From assembly GCA_900759335.1 (NCBI GenBank), contig CAAEUX010000038.1, forward strand, positions 12,844 to 76,843: a DNA stretch of 64,000 nt, read 5' to 3'. Made by a program: the position numbers and the translations under genes. Shown here piece by piece: positions 15,849 through 24,681 of this stretch. Within the stretch, counting starts at the first letter, position 1; every line of letters begins with the position of its first letter. The DNA comes from an uncultured Collinsella sp. GTDB lineage: Bacteria; Actinomycetota; Coriobacteriia; Coriobacteriales; Coriobacteriaceae. The notes beneath the pieces were generated by a model. The model did not search any database. It had not been told where the DNA came from and worked only from the letters and a program-made list of their open reading frames with translations.

Positions 15849-17675
15849 TTAGGCCTCGCCTCCCTTCGTGACGACGGCATCCGCGGTCGCTGCAGTGATT
15901 TTCCAGCTCGCGGCTTGTTCGTATTCGGCCCACATCTTGGCATACAGACCCTCTTGGGACAGCAACTCGGCATGGGTACCCGACTCCTGCACGCTGCCCT
16001 GGTTGAGCACCACGATTTGGCCTGCGCCCACTACAGTCGAGAGTCGGTGCGCAATCATAATGACCGTGCGACCCGCCGCCAGCTTGCTAAAGGCGCGCTG
16101 GATGAGCGCCTCGTTCTCGGGATCGGCAAACGCCGTGGCCTCGTCGAGCACTACGATAGGCGCGTCTTTAAGGATCGCGCGGGCGAGTGCCACGCGCTGG
16201 ACCTCGCCGCCCGAAAGATATGCTCCGCCGGCACCGAGCATGGTATTGATGCCCTGTGGGAGTTTGGCCACAATGTCGTCGCACTGAGCTGCGGAGAGGG
16301 CCGCACGCACTTCGTCGTCAGTGGCCGTAGGCTTGGAGGCGCGCACGTTATCGGCAAGTGTTTGCCGGAACAGCTGGTTGGTCTGGAACACGAAGGCGAC
16401 CTGGCCCATAAGCTCGTGCGGATCCATATCGCGAACGTCCACACCGCCTATGAGCACTCGACCCGAGGAGACATCCCAAAAACGCGGGATCAGGCTTGCG
16501 CAGGTTGACTTGCCGCCACCCGAGGGACCCACCAGGGCGAGAGTGCTACCCGCGGAAACGCTGAAACTCACATGGCTAACGGCAGGTGTTTCGGCACCCT
16601 CGTAGGTAAAACTCACGTCCTCAAATCGCACGTCGCCACCGGCAGGGTGCTTGGGTTGGGCGGGCACGGAGAGCTGCTTGGAATCCATGACGCTTCGAAT
16701 ACGAGCCAGCGAATCAGCACTCATCTGAGAGGCCTCGCCCACAAACATGAGCTTGGTCATGGCCGTCGGCACCACGGCCGAAAATATCGCGTAAAACGTG
16801 AAGTTGGCCATAAAATGCGCGAAGTCCGTCTCGCCCGGCGCCAACAGCAACGCCACGGGCAGCAGGAATGTCACAAGGCCATTGAGCGCGGTAAGGTTGA
16901 GCACCTGCGGACCTCGGCAGAACGTGCCCGCATAGTTTTGCGCCATGTCGGCGTATTCGGCGATCGCATCGTGGAAGGCCTTAAAGGAGTAGACCGTCTG
17001 CTGAAACACCTTGACCACGGGGATGCCTCGTACGTATTCGGTGCCGGTCTTGTTCATCTTGACCAGCGCTCCCATGTAGGCCTTCATGAACTCGGCGCCT
17101 TTGCCGCTCATCATGGTGGCCATGGCGCCAAACGAAATGGCCACCGAGATGAGGCATGCCGCGCCCAAGCGCCAATCGAGGGCGAAAAGCAGCACGAGCA
17201 AGCCCACGACCATGGCGACGGCGCCTGCGATATCGGGCAGCATGTGTGCGAGCAAAGTCTCGGTGGAGGCGGCACACCCGTCTACAATGCGGCGCAGCTC
17301 GCCGGTGGCATGCGTGTCGAAGTAGCCGAGCGGCAACTTAAGCAGGTGCTCGCTCGTAGCCTTACGGATATTGGACGCGCAGCGAAACGCGGACAGATGC
17401 GTGCACATGAGCCCCACGAAATAAGCCACGATGCTTGCCAGGGCAAAACCCACGGCCCACCAACCGTACATCGCGATGTTAGTGGCTTCGCTCCAGTTGG
17501 GCGCCACGGCGATCAGATCGCGCGCGACAAGCCAAATGCACACGTACGGGCCAAAGCTCAGCAGCTGCGAGAGCGCCGAGAGCGCCATGCCCAAATACGT
17601 TAGGAATTTGCGGTCACCGGCATACGCGAGCAACTCGCCGATGCCTCCACCTTCCCTTTTTGATTCCTTTGCCAT
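15849..17675 (-). CDS. ABC exporter half-transporter (permease-ATPase fusion), first gene
   Basis: A 608-residue permease-ATPase fusion starting MAKESKREGGGIGELLAYAG. Membrane segments fill about residues 20-320. The ATPase shows Walker A GPSGGGKS, signature LSGGEVQR, Walker B IVVLDEATA and the H-loop IAHRLST. I chose the ATG at 17675 (AAAGGAAT upstream) over an upstream ATG without a ribosome site. It is the first gene of a two-gene operon that runs away from the AraC-type regulator at 17790. That layout suggests the regulator senses the transported compound. Confidence 0.85.
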   Translation of the reverse strand: MAKESKREGGGIGELLAYAGDRKFLTYLGMALSALSQLLSFGPYVCIWLVARDLIAVAPNWSEATNIAMYGWWAVGFALASIVAYFVGLMCTHLSAFRCASNIRKATSEHLLKLPLGYFDTHATGELRRIVDGCAASTETLLAHMLPDIAGAVAMVVGLLVLLFALDWRLGAACLISVAISFGAMATMMSGKGAEFMKAYMGALVKMNKTGTEYVRGIPVVKVFQQTVYSFKAFHDAIAEYADMAQNYAGTFCRGPQVLNLTALNGLVTFLLPVALLLAPGETDFAHFMANFTFYAIFSAVVPTAMTKLMFVGEASQMSADSLARIRSVMDSKQLSVPAQPKHPAGGDVRFEDVSFTYEGAETPAVSHVSFSVSAGSTLALVGPSGGGKSTCASLIPRFWDVSSGRVLIGGVDVRDMDPHELMGQVAFVFQTNQLFRQTLADNVRASKPTATDDEVRAALSAAQCDDIVAKLPQGINTMLGAGGAYLSGGEVQRVALARAILKDAPIVVLDEATAFADPENEALIQRAFSKLAAGRTVIMIAHRLSTVVGAGQIVVLNQGSVQESGTHAELLSQEGLYAKMWAEYEQAASWKITAATADAVVTKGGEA

Positions 17676-17789
17676 GAGATTCCTTTCTAACGGCTTGAGA
17701 GTTAACCGTAATGAACTTATCATTGATGTGTTAGCCATGGCTCACAATCAAGCCAGGCGTGGACGTTTCTGCAAAGGAAAGGGACGCTT

Positions 17790-18794
17790 TTGCAAATACA
17801 GCGGGCAGCGACCGACATAACCGAGCTCTACGCACCGCAATTTGAGCAGTTTGGCCTGGAGCTTACCGGCAAGGGCGCCGTCTTTACCGGCGAGGTGGCA
17901 AACGACCGGGCGCACGGCCGCGCATGGATTATGCCTCTCTCCCCTGCCTGCATCGTCATGGAGCATTTCATCACCCCGACGCACGATATGTACCTGGCCG
18001 AATACACACCCGAGCCATACGCCTGCGTGAGCGAAGTCAGCGCGCCCACACTTACATGCATGGCCGAGGCTGGCATAACGCCCGCGAACCTCAAACCATT
18101 GCATGGACCGTGGCCAAACAATGCCGTTTGCAGCTTTATCCAAGATAGCTGTGGCGAGGAATTAAGCCCGCTGTTTGCGGGGGAGCTTTATCACTCGCGC
18201 TCGGTGCTCTTTTTGCCTGGATATTTTGACGAACTGGAGCACCGCTATCCCACCGAGTTCGCGGGAATCTTTGAGGCGTTTGCCGAGCCATGGCATGAGG
18301 AAGCGACGTCTGCCATCTGCCACACGCTGCGCCGGATTAACGAGGACCGCGCCCGCACCGTAGGCGGACACGTCTATATGCAGGGCATCGTGGAGACCAT
18401 GGTCGCGGAGCTCGCCTGTTCGTGCGCGGCCCACAAGCAGGCGCGGCAGGCGGCAGACACACGCGTCAGCATAACCATTACCGAAGAAGCAACGGCAATG
18501 ATTGAGCGCGCGCTCGACAAAGGCAGACATGTGGGTATCAACGAGGTGGCCGAGAGGCTCTACACAAGCCGCTCCAAACTATGCGCCACCTTTAAGGCCC
18601 AAACTGGCGAGTCCCTGGGCGCCTACATTCGCAGACGCCGTATGGAGCGAGCACAGGACCTTTTGGCCGATAGCGCGCTCACGATAGCGCAGGTGGCAGA
18701 GCGTCTAGGCTACCCTCAGCAGGCCGCCTTCGCCCAAGCCTTCAAACAATACACCGGCACCACCCCCACCACCTGGCGTTCCCAACATATATAA
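17790..18794 (+). CDS. AraC-family transcriptional regulator
   Basis: A 334-residue regulator. The C-terminal about 100 residues carry the two AraC helix-turn-helices (INEVAERLYTSRSKLCATFK and the second around LTIAQVAERLGYPQQAAFAQ), ending in the family pattern FKQYTGTTPTTWR. The N-terminal about 220 residues form an effector domain without a known motif. It starts with TTG (17790) behind AAAGGAAAGGG. It is divergent from the two ABC genes with a 114-base gap and probably controls them, as YbtA-type regulators do for siderophore transporters. A 10-bp hairpin (18797-18823) follows as a terminator. Confidence 0.82.
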   Translation: MQIQRAATDITELYAPQFEQFGLELTGKGAVFTGEVANDRAHGRAWIMPLSPACIVMEHFITPTHDMYLAEYTPEPYACVSEVSAPTLTCMAEAGITPANLKPLHGPWPNNAVCSFIQDSCGEELSPLFAGELYHSRSVLFLPGYFDELEHRYPTEFAGIFEAFAEPWHEEATSAICHTLRRINEDRARTVGGHVYMQGIVETMVAELACSCAAHKQARQAADTRVSITITEEATAMIERALDKGRHVGINEVAERLYTSRSKLCATFKAQTGESLGAYIRRRRMERAQDLLADSALTIAQVAERLGYPQQAAFAQAFKQYTGTTPTTWRSQHI

Positions 18795-18796
18795 AG

Positions 18797-18823
18797 AATG
18801 AGGGCGCCAACGGCGCCCTCATT
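18797..18823 (+). terminator. Hairpin after the AraC-family gene
   Basis: A perfect 12-bp stem (AATGAGGGCGCC and its complement) with a three-base loop starts three bases after the stop. There is no T-run, so termination may be rho-dependent or partial. Confidence 0.55.
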
Positions 18824-18879
18824 CACCAAATTCAATCCAGCCAACCTGACCCGAACGGCCGAGTCGTTGCAGAACCCGG

Positions 18880-19004
18880 GAGCCCCGGCAGGGCGGGTGC
18901 TTGCTCAAAATGAGTTCCGCACGCAAAGAAGGCCACTTAATGTGGCCTTCGTCTTGCGCAGGACTGTTCGAAATTTTGAGGAAGCACCCGCCCTGCCGGG
19001 ACTC
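18880..19004. repeat. 125-base imperfect hairpin between convergent genes
   Basis: The outer arms (18885-18902 with 18982-18999) pair over 18 bp without mismatch, and an inner 9-bp stem (18928-18936 with 18942-18950) closes the tip. The middle pairs partly. The structure ends 13 bases before the gatB stop on the other strand and contains no gene. It may terminate gatCAB and araC transcripts or be a small mobile palindromic element. Confidence 0.75.
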
Positions 19005-19016
19005 CTCGGTTCCCGC

Positions 19017-20693
19017 TTACGAGAGCGACGTTCTCAGCAACTCGTTGAAGAGCTTCGGATTGCCCTTGCCGCGGCTCGCCTTCATGCACTGGCCTACCAA
19101 AAAGCCGATGACCTTCTGGTTGCCGTCACGATACTGCTGCGCCTGATCGGCACAGTTTGCCAGCACCTCGTCTACGATCGGCTGCAGCGCGCCGGCATCG
19201 CTCACCTGACGCATACCGCGCTCGTCGACGATCTTGTTGGGGTCGTCGCCGGTCTGGGCCATGGCCTCAAAGACCTCGTGCGCCTGGTTGGAGCTAATGG
19301 CATCGGTCGCCAGCAGCTTGGCAAGAGCTGCCACCTGAGCCGGCGCGATGCCGGACTCGGCCAGCGAAACGCCCGCACCCTTAAGGTAGGCGATCATCTC
19401 GTTGACCAGCAGGTTTGCGACCGTCTGAGCCTCTTTGCCAGCCATACCGGCAGCGGCAACCTCAAAGAAGTCGGCAAACTCCGGGTCGCCGGCAATCTGC
19501 TCGGCATCGGCCGCCTTAATGCCAAAGTCGGCCTCAAAACGGGCGCGCTTGGCATCGGGCAGCTCGGGAATTTCGCCACGGCAGCGGTCGATGAACTCAT
19601 CGTCCAGATCGAACGGCGCCAGATCGGGATCGGGGAACAGACGATAGTCGTCGGCCGTCTCCTTCACACGCATGACCACGGTGCGCTTGCGGCTGGGCTC
19701 CCAGTGGCGGGTCTCCTGGTAGATGATGCCGCCCTCCTCGAGCACCTCGGCCTGACGGCAGATCTCGTAGGCAAGGCCATCATGCAGGCTCTTAAACGAG
19801 TTGAGGTTCTTAAGCTCGGTCTTGGTGCCCAGCTTGGTCTCGCCGCGGCGGCGCAGCGACACGTTGCCGTCGCAGCGCATGGAACCCTTCTCCATGGAGC
19901 AGTCCGAAATGCCCAGCGTCACAAAGATGCGACGGAGCTTCTCCATAAACAGGCGCGCTTCCTCGGGCGTGCGCAAATCGGGCTCAGTCACGAGCTCAAT
20001 CAAGGGCGTGCCACAGCGGTTGTAGTCGACGAGCGACTCGGCCGCGGCGGTAATGCGGCCCTCGGCGCCGCCCACGTGGACCATCTTGGCGGCGTCCTCC
20101 TCCATGTGGATGCGCAGGATGCGGATGGGCACCGTGTAGGAACCGTCCTCGCGACGCTCGGGCATCTGCAGGTTGGACGCGTCATAGCTGGCCAGATGGC
20201 CGGCACGCTGGTTGCCCTCGCGCATGGTCGACGTCATGGACGTGGACAGGCCCTCGGCGTTGGCCGAAGCGCTCGCCAGGCTCTGAGCCTCGGCCTCGCC
20301 AAACGCGCAGTCGGGGCGCTCGGCGGCACCGCGACCGGTCACGTCCAGGTCCAGGTGACCGTACATGGCAAAGGCGACCGGACCCTGCGTGGTCTGGAAG
20401 TTCTTGGCCATGTCGGGATAGAAGTAGTGCTTGCGGTAGAACATCGAGTGGCGCTGGATCTCGCAGTTGGTGGCGAGACCGGCCTTGACGATGCTCTCGA
20501 TGGCGCGCTTGTTGGGAACCGGCAGGGCGCCGGGCAGGCCCAGGCACACCGGGCACACGTTGGCGTTGGGCTCGTCATCGTGGCTGAGCTTGCAGTTGCA
20601 GAACATCTTGGTATCGAGTGCGGTGAGCTCGGTATGGATCTCCAGGCCGATCACGGCCTCCCAATCCTGCAGGACCTCGGAAAGCTCCTTCAT
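19017..20693 (-). CDS. gatB: Aspartyl/glutamyl-tRNA amidotransferase subunit B
   Basis: A 558-residue GatB. The family start WEAVIGLEIHTEL, the zinc-site cysteines (CNCKLSHDDEPNANVCPVCL) and the C-terminal helical/YqeY-like tail (VANLLVNEMIAYLKG) are clear. The enzyme converts Glu-tRNA(Gln) or Asp-tRNA(Asn) to the amide form; GatB phosphorylates and holds the tRNA. It is longer than the usual 475-500 residues, with extra or diverged sequence around ASASANAEGLSTSMTSTMRE, where other GatB have a short loop. It is the last gene of gatC-gatA-gatB and overlaps gatA by one base (TAATG). Confidence 0.95.
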   Translation of the reverse strand: MKELSEVLQDWEAVIGLEIHTELTALDTKMFCNCKLSHDDEPNANVCPVCLGLPGALPVPNKRAIESIVKAGLATNCEIQRHSMFYRKHYFYPDMAKNFQTTQGPVAFAMYGHLDLDVTGRGAAERPDCAFGEAEAQSLASASANAEGLSTSMTSTMREGNQRAGHLASYDASNLQMPERREDGSYTVPIRILRIHMEEDAAKMVHVGGAEGRITAAAESLVDYNRCGTPLIELVTEPDLRTPEEARLFMEKLRRIFVTLGISDCSMEKGSMRCDGNVSLRRRGETKLGTKTELKNLNSFKSLHDGLAYEICRQAEVLEEGGIIYQETRHWEPSRKRTVVMRVKETADDYRLFPDPDLAPFDLDDEFIDRCRGEIPELPDAKRARFEADFGIKAADAEQIAGDPEFADFFEVAAAGMAGKEAQTVANLLVNEMIAYLKGAGVSLAESGIAPAQVAALAKLLATDAISSNQAHEVFEAMAQTGDDPNKIVDERGMRQVSDAGALQPIVDEVLANCADQAQQYRDGNQKVIGFLVGQCMKASRGKGNPKLFNELLRTSLS

Positions 20694-22207
20694 TACAGCT
20701 CGCCTCCCTTCCCGGCAAAATCGGGCGCGACGGAAAGCGCGGGCGCACCCGTGGCGGCATCGGCAAAGCCGCGCTCCAGGGCGCGGGCAAACGTGAGCAG
20801 CTGACGGTCCTTAAAGGCCGGACCAACCAGCTGGGCAGAAACGGGCAGCTGAGTATCCTCGCCCAGGCCCAGCGGCACCGAGATGCCACCGTTGCCGCAA
20901 ATGTTGAGCGAGATGGTGTACAGGTCGGAGAGGTACATCTGCGTGGGGTCGCTGATCTCGCCAAACTTAAAGGCCGTGCGCGGCGAGGAGGGCATGAGGA
21001 TGGTGTCAACCTTGGCATACGCGGCGTCGTAGTCCCGCGTGATGAGCGTGCGGGCCTTTTGCGCGGCGTAGTAGTACTTGTCGTACACGCCCGAGCTCAG
21101 CAGGTAGGCGCCGAGCATCTGACGGCGCTTGGCCTCGGCGCCAAAGCCGTGGGCGCGCGAAAGCGAGCTCTGGTCGGACAAGTTGGCGCAGCCCTCCTCC
21201 TGATAGCCGTAGCGAATGCCGTCGAAACGGGCCAGGTTGGAGAATGCCTCGGCCGGGCCGATGACGTAGTAGGCGGCGATGGCGGCGTCCAGGTGCGGCA
21301 GGTCGACCTCGACCAGCTCGGCACCCTGGTTCTGCAGCTCCTGGGCGGCGCGCTGAACAGCGGCCTTGACCTCGGGCGTCAGGCCCTCGGCCTCCATGAA
21401 CGCGGGGATGATGCCCACGCGCTTGCCCTCGATGCTGTCGTTAAGATGCTCGGTAAAGTCGACGGCGCAATCCTGGCTGGTGCAGTCGTACGGATCGTGG
21501 CCCGCGCCGGTAAGCGCGTTCATGGCCAGCGCGACATCCTCGACCGTGCGGCCGAAGGGCCCCACCTGGTCGAGCGACGAGCCAAAGGCAACCACGCCGT
21601 AACGGCTCACGGCGCCGTACGTGGGCTTAAAGCCCACCACGCCGCACAGCGACGCCGGCTGGCGAATGGAGCCACCGGTGTCCGAGCCCAGCGAGAGCGC
21701 GACCTCACCAGCAGCGACGGCGGCAGCGGAGCCGCCCGAGGAACCGCCGGGCACGCGCTCGGTATCCCAGGGGTTGTTGGTGCGGTGGAAGGCCGAGCTC
21801 TCGGTGGAACTACCAAAAGCGAACTCGTCCATGTTGGCCTTGCCCATGGGCAGGCAGCCGGCATCGAGCATCCGCTGGACGCAGGTAGCGGTGTAGACGC
21901 TCTGGTAGTCCCCGAGCATGCGGGAAGCGCAGGTGGTGCGCGTGCCCACGAGGTTCATGTTGTCCTTGATGGCCAGCGGCACGCCCGCGAGCGGGGGCAG
22001 CGGCTTGCCTGCGGCACGGTCGGCATCCACGCGCGCAGCGGCCTCAAGCGCAAGCTCGGGCGCCACCTGCAGGAATGCCTGGACCCCGTCCTCGCGCGCC
22101 TCGATGGCGGCAAGGGAGGCCTGAGCCACCTCGGTAGCGGTAAAGTCGCCGGCGGCAACGCCCGCGGCGATCTGGGCGGCGGTAAGGGAATCGAAGCTCT
22201 GCGCCAT
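20693..22207 (-). CDS. gatA: Glutamyl-tRNA(Gln) amidotransferase subunit A
   Basis: A 504-residue amidase-signature protein. The Ser-cisSer-Lys triad can be placed: Lys in LAGVPLAIKDNMNL, the Ser in the glycine/serine box PGGSSGGSAAAVAAG, and the second Ser in LGSDTGGSIRQPAS. GatA releases ammonia from glutamine or asparagine for transfer to mischarged tRNA by GatB. It overlaps gatC and gatB by one base on each side, which suggests translational coupling and equal output. Length is normal. Confidence 0.96.
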   Translation of the reverse strand: MAQSFDSLTAAQIAAGVAAGDFTATEVAQASLAAIEAREDGVQAFLQVAPELALEAAARVDADRAAGKPLPPLAGVPLAIKDNMNLVGTRTTCASRMLGDYQSVYTATCVQRMLDAGCLPMGKANMDEFAFGSSTESSAFHRTNNPWDTERVPGGSSGGSAAAVAAGEVALSLGSDTGGSIRQPASLCGVVGFKPTYGAVSRYGVVAFGSSLDQVGPFGRTVEDVALAMNALTGAGHDPYDCTSQDCAVDFTEHLNDSIEGKRVGIIPAFMEAEGLTPEVKAAVQRAAQELQNQGAELVEVDLPHLDAAIAAYYVIGPAEAFSNLARFDGIRYGYQEEGCANLSDQSSLSRAHGFGAEAKRRQMLGAYLLSSGVYDKYYYAAQKARTLITRDYDAAYAKVDTILMPSSPRTAFKFGEISDPTQMYLSDLYTISLNICGNGGISVPLGLGEDTQLPVSAQLVGPAFKDRQLLTFARALERGFADAATGAPALSVAPDFAGKGGEL

Positions 22208-22518
22208 TACTCGCTCTCCCCCTCTCCCAAAATGGACGGCACGCGGAAGTAGCGGTCGCGCGCGCTGCCGGCGTTTTCGAGTGCAACGTCGAGCGGCAGG
22301 TCGCGCTCGGGCTCGCGCAGGTCATCGCCCATCACGTTGGACAGGCTTCCGATAGGATGGAACGTGGGCTCCACGTCGGGCAAGTCATATTGCAAGACGG
22401 GCTCGAGCATCTGGACGGCGTCGTTCAGGTAGGACGTCATCTGGGTGAGCTCGTCATCGGTCAGTGCGATCTTTGCGTACTCGGCGATGCCGCGCACGTC
22501 TTTCTCGCTGAGTGCCAT
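22207..22518 (-). CDS. gatC: Aspartyl/glutamyl-tRNA amidotransferase subunit C
   Basis: A 103-residue GatC (MALSEKDVRGIAEYAKIALT). The conserved helical N-terminus and the DVEPTFHPIGSLSNVMGDDL stretch, in which GatC lassoes GatA and GatB, are visible. The ATG at 22518 has AAGGGA upstream; a start six codons earlier is less likely. It is the first gene of the operon. Upstream bases to 22865 contain only repeats, so the promoter must lie among them. Confidence 0.92.
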   Translation of the reverse strand: MALSEKDVRGIAEYAKIALTDDELTQMTSYLNDAVQMLEPVLQYDLPDVEPTFHPIGSLSNVMGDDLREPERDLPLDVALENAGSARDRYFRVPSILGEGESE

Positions 22519-22865
22519 AGGCGCTCCCTTCCGCATAACAGTTAAACCGCTCTAGTATACAAGGCAACGCCGGCTTGGAGCAGGCGCTTTACCCAAATGC
22601 AGCGAAAACGTAACGAGGGCGGCGGTTGGTAAGCGGCGGGCTGGCGGTTCTGCAGCGAAACCGCACCGTCCATAGCGAAAACCGCGCCGCCCCACAACGA
22701 AAACCGTCGCGCACACAGCGAAAACCGTCCCGCCCGAAACGAAAAGCATCACAACATTCGACGCTTTTCGCCAAAATCGAGATTTTCATCGAATGTTGTG
22801 ATGGTTTGGAAGTCCCGACCACCACAAAAGTGCCCGTCCCCTTTATGGTGGTTCTGAACGATGCT
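22519..22865. repeat. Intergenic repeats: GCGAAAACCG units, palindrome C1 and palindrome A1
   Basis: From 22650 to 22745 short GCGAAAACCG-like units recur about every 25 bases. At 22746-22805 lies a family C palindrome with 15-bp arms (22747-22761 with 22789-22803). Twelve bases later at 22818-22852 is a family A palindrome with one mismatch region. No gene is supported. The position downstream of the sortase stop and upstream of gatC suggests transcription termination plus the gatCAB promoter. Confidence 0.75.
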
Positions 22866-23801
22866 TTATGCCGAGGCCTTGGCCTTGCGGCGCTTACGGA
22901 CCGCGTGAATCACGATGTCCAGCAGCAACAGCACAATGGCCACGACCACGATGAGCACGGCAAACTCGCGCTTGCCCCAGTGGCGGCCGGCCAGCGACTT
23001 TTGCTTGTCGACGTCCTTCTTGTTGTACTTGGTGCGCACGCAATGCACCAGCAGGCGATGGTCGTTCACCCCGTAGGGCGTGCAGGTGACGAGCGTCACC
23101 TTGTCGGCGCCGGGCTCGATGGTCAGCGACTCCATCTCCTCGGGCAGCACCACCTCGGAGTCCACCATCTTGTAGGCAAGCGTCTTGTTCATGGTGTGCA
23201 GCAGCACCAGGTCGCCGGGCTCCAGCGAATGGATGTCGTCGAACATGCTCAGGTTGCGCATGCCCGAGTGCGCGGTGAGCACGCAATGCGTCGAGGTGCC
23301 GCCCACCGGCAGGCTCGTGCCCTCCAGGTGGCCGACGCCCGCCATAAGGACTTCCTCGCTCGTGCCGTGGTAGATGGGCATGCTCACGTCGATGGAAGGG
23401 ATCTCGACCCAGCTCATCATGGGGTCGCGGTCAAAGATGAGCTGCTGGGCGTAGGGCTCGATCTGGTCGGCGGGAAGCTCGGTGGCCTCACCCGCCAGCT
23501 GCTCGTTAAAGGAGCGCGCCTGGAGCAGGATGCGCTCGCGCTCCTCGGCAGACAGCGCGTCCACGGTGCTGGACACGGTGCTGATCTGGTTGAACACGCC
23601 CGAGGCCTCGAGCCGGTCCAAGATCCACGGCCAGGTCATAAGGCCCACGCCAATAAGGATGATGACGATGGTGATGAGCCGATCAGCCCAGCGCGGCAGC
23701 CGCTTGCGACGGCGTTTGGGCTTGGGCTTGGGCTGAGGGCTTGAGCCACCGTTGGCCGCGGCGTTGTTGCTCTTCATATGTTTGGCGCCCTGCACCATCA
23801 C
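22866..23801 (-). CDS. Pilus-type (class C-like) sortase
   Basis: A 311-residue transpeptidase with an N-terminal membrane anchor (about 42-60) and a second membrane segment near the C-terminus (about 283-305), the topology of class C pilin-polymerising sortases. The catalytic residues are His178 (VLTAHSG), Cys240 (LVTCTPYG) and Arg249 (NDHRLLV). A DPM motif near residue 126 sits where lid residues are found. It would join the pilins encoded upstream at 26144-33002, though an AbiE-like pair lies in between. Start is GTG 23801 or ATG 23798, both behind AGAGGAG. The N-terminus is lysine/arginine/proline-rich. Confidence 0.9.
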   Translation of the reverse strand: MMVQGAKHMKSNNAAANGGSSPQPKPKPKRRRKRLPRWADRLITIVIILIGVGLMTWPWILDRLEASGVFNQISTVSSTVDALSAEERERILLQARSFNEQLAGEATELPADQIEPYAQQLIFDRDPMMSWVEIPSIDVSMPIYHGTSEEVLMAGVGHLEGTSLPVGGTSTHCVLTAHSGMRNLSMFDDIHSLEPGDLVLLHTMNKTLAYKMVDSEVVLPEEMESLTIEPGADKVTLVTCTPYGVNDHRLLVHCVRTKYNKKDVDKQKSLAGRHWGKREFAVLIVVVAIVLLLLDIVIHAVRKRRKAKASA

Positions 23802-23907
23802 CGGTCACTCCTCTACAACTCAAGTTGTCTAAACAAATAATAGCCGAATTACGAGCTTCCGCGCCGGACAACGCAGCTAGACTGCACCGTCCGGGCCACG
23901 CACCCAC

Positions 23908-24681
23908 TCAACCAATCAAGCCATATGTTGCTTTCATCGTCTCGAGCAACTGCACCATCGTTGCGCCCGCAACCCCGATCTGTTTCAGATTGACGTCGCC
24001 CACCTCACAATCTTTGACAAACGCAAGCATATCGTCCTTCAGTTCTCCGCGCAGGTCGACACCTTCCGACTCGCCAAGCAGCTGAGCAAGCCTCAGCGCA
24101 TCGCGTTTATGCTTTTTTACCTTCCTCGAATCAACGCTCTCCCCCGCTTCCCTTCTAGCTTTTAGGTCGAGATACGCCTTCGCTTTGAACGGGACAATGT
24201 ATTCCGTACCCAGGACCGAAACGCCGCCTACGGTCCGAATTCCCTGAAGGAACAAGCTGTAGTAAGCATCGTCCAATAAAATTGCCGAAAGACAGCTTAT
24301 GTTTTCATCAACGTGAATTGGCGCCACATCAATCCCCTCACGACCCTTTAGAAAGTCGGGGCACTTCGCGAAGAGTTCGATCATATGGGGGTAACCCGGC
24401 CTCTTTGGCTCTGTAAACCGATAAAAACATGAGCCTTTACCTTCGCCCCAGCCGCAGCGGTAGCCGCCATCACGCACCAAAGTCCATATAGCTTCTGCCG
24501 TCTGAGGCAACCGGTCATCGGCGACAATTACCACATCAAAATCGTGAGTCGCCCTAAACGGAAGTCCCGCCTCCGCGAGCAAAATGTCGCATGCCGTGCC
24601 GCCGATAAGGGCATACGATCCTGCAGCTTCTTGCATATGCTGCTGAAATTCTTGGAGACCTTCTACAGCGCTTCTTGCCAT
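23908..24681 (-). CDS. AbiEii-like nucleotidyltransferase (toxin candidate)
   Basis: A 257-residue protein with the nucleotidyltransferase start YALIGGTACDILL (GG about 27-28) and the metal-binding DFDVV with Asp47 and Asp49 in THDFDVVIV. A conserved Lys lies in PFKAKAYLDLKARR. This layout matches AbiEii-type and related nucleotidyltransferase-like toxins of type IV toxin-antitoxin systems. Its gene overlaps the end of the upstream regulator-like gene by 19 bases, the usual antitoxin-then-toxin order. Its role could be phage defence. It sits between pilins and sortase, with weaker codon bias than its neighbours, which suggests insertion. Confidence 0.72.
   Translation of the reverse strand: MARSAVEGLQEFQQHMQEAAGSYALIGGTACDILLAEAGLPFRATHDFDVVIVADDRLPQTAEAIWTLVRDGGYRCGWGEGKGSCFYRFTEPKRPGYPHMIELFAKCPDFLKGREGIDVAPIHVDENISCLSAILLDDAYYSLFLQGIRTVGGVSVLGTEYIVPFKAKAYLDLKARREAGESVDSRKVKKHKRDALRLAQLLGESEGVDLRGELKDDMLAFVKDCEVGDVNLKQIGVAGATMVQLLETMKATYGLIG

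Noticed and set aside
18798..20804. 668-codon plus-strand frame opposite gatB
   Set aside because: Antisense to the conserved gatB, composition typical of a shadow frame.
22650..22745. Possible CRISPR array
   Set aside because: Units of about 10 bases are too short and degenerate, and there is no cas gene.
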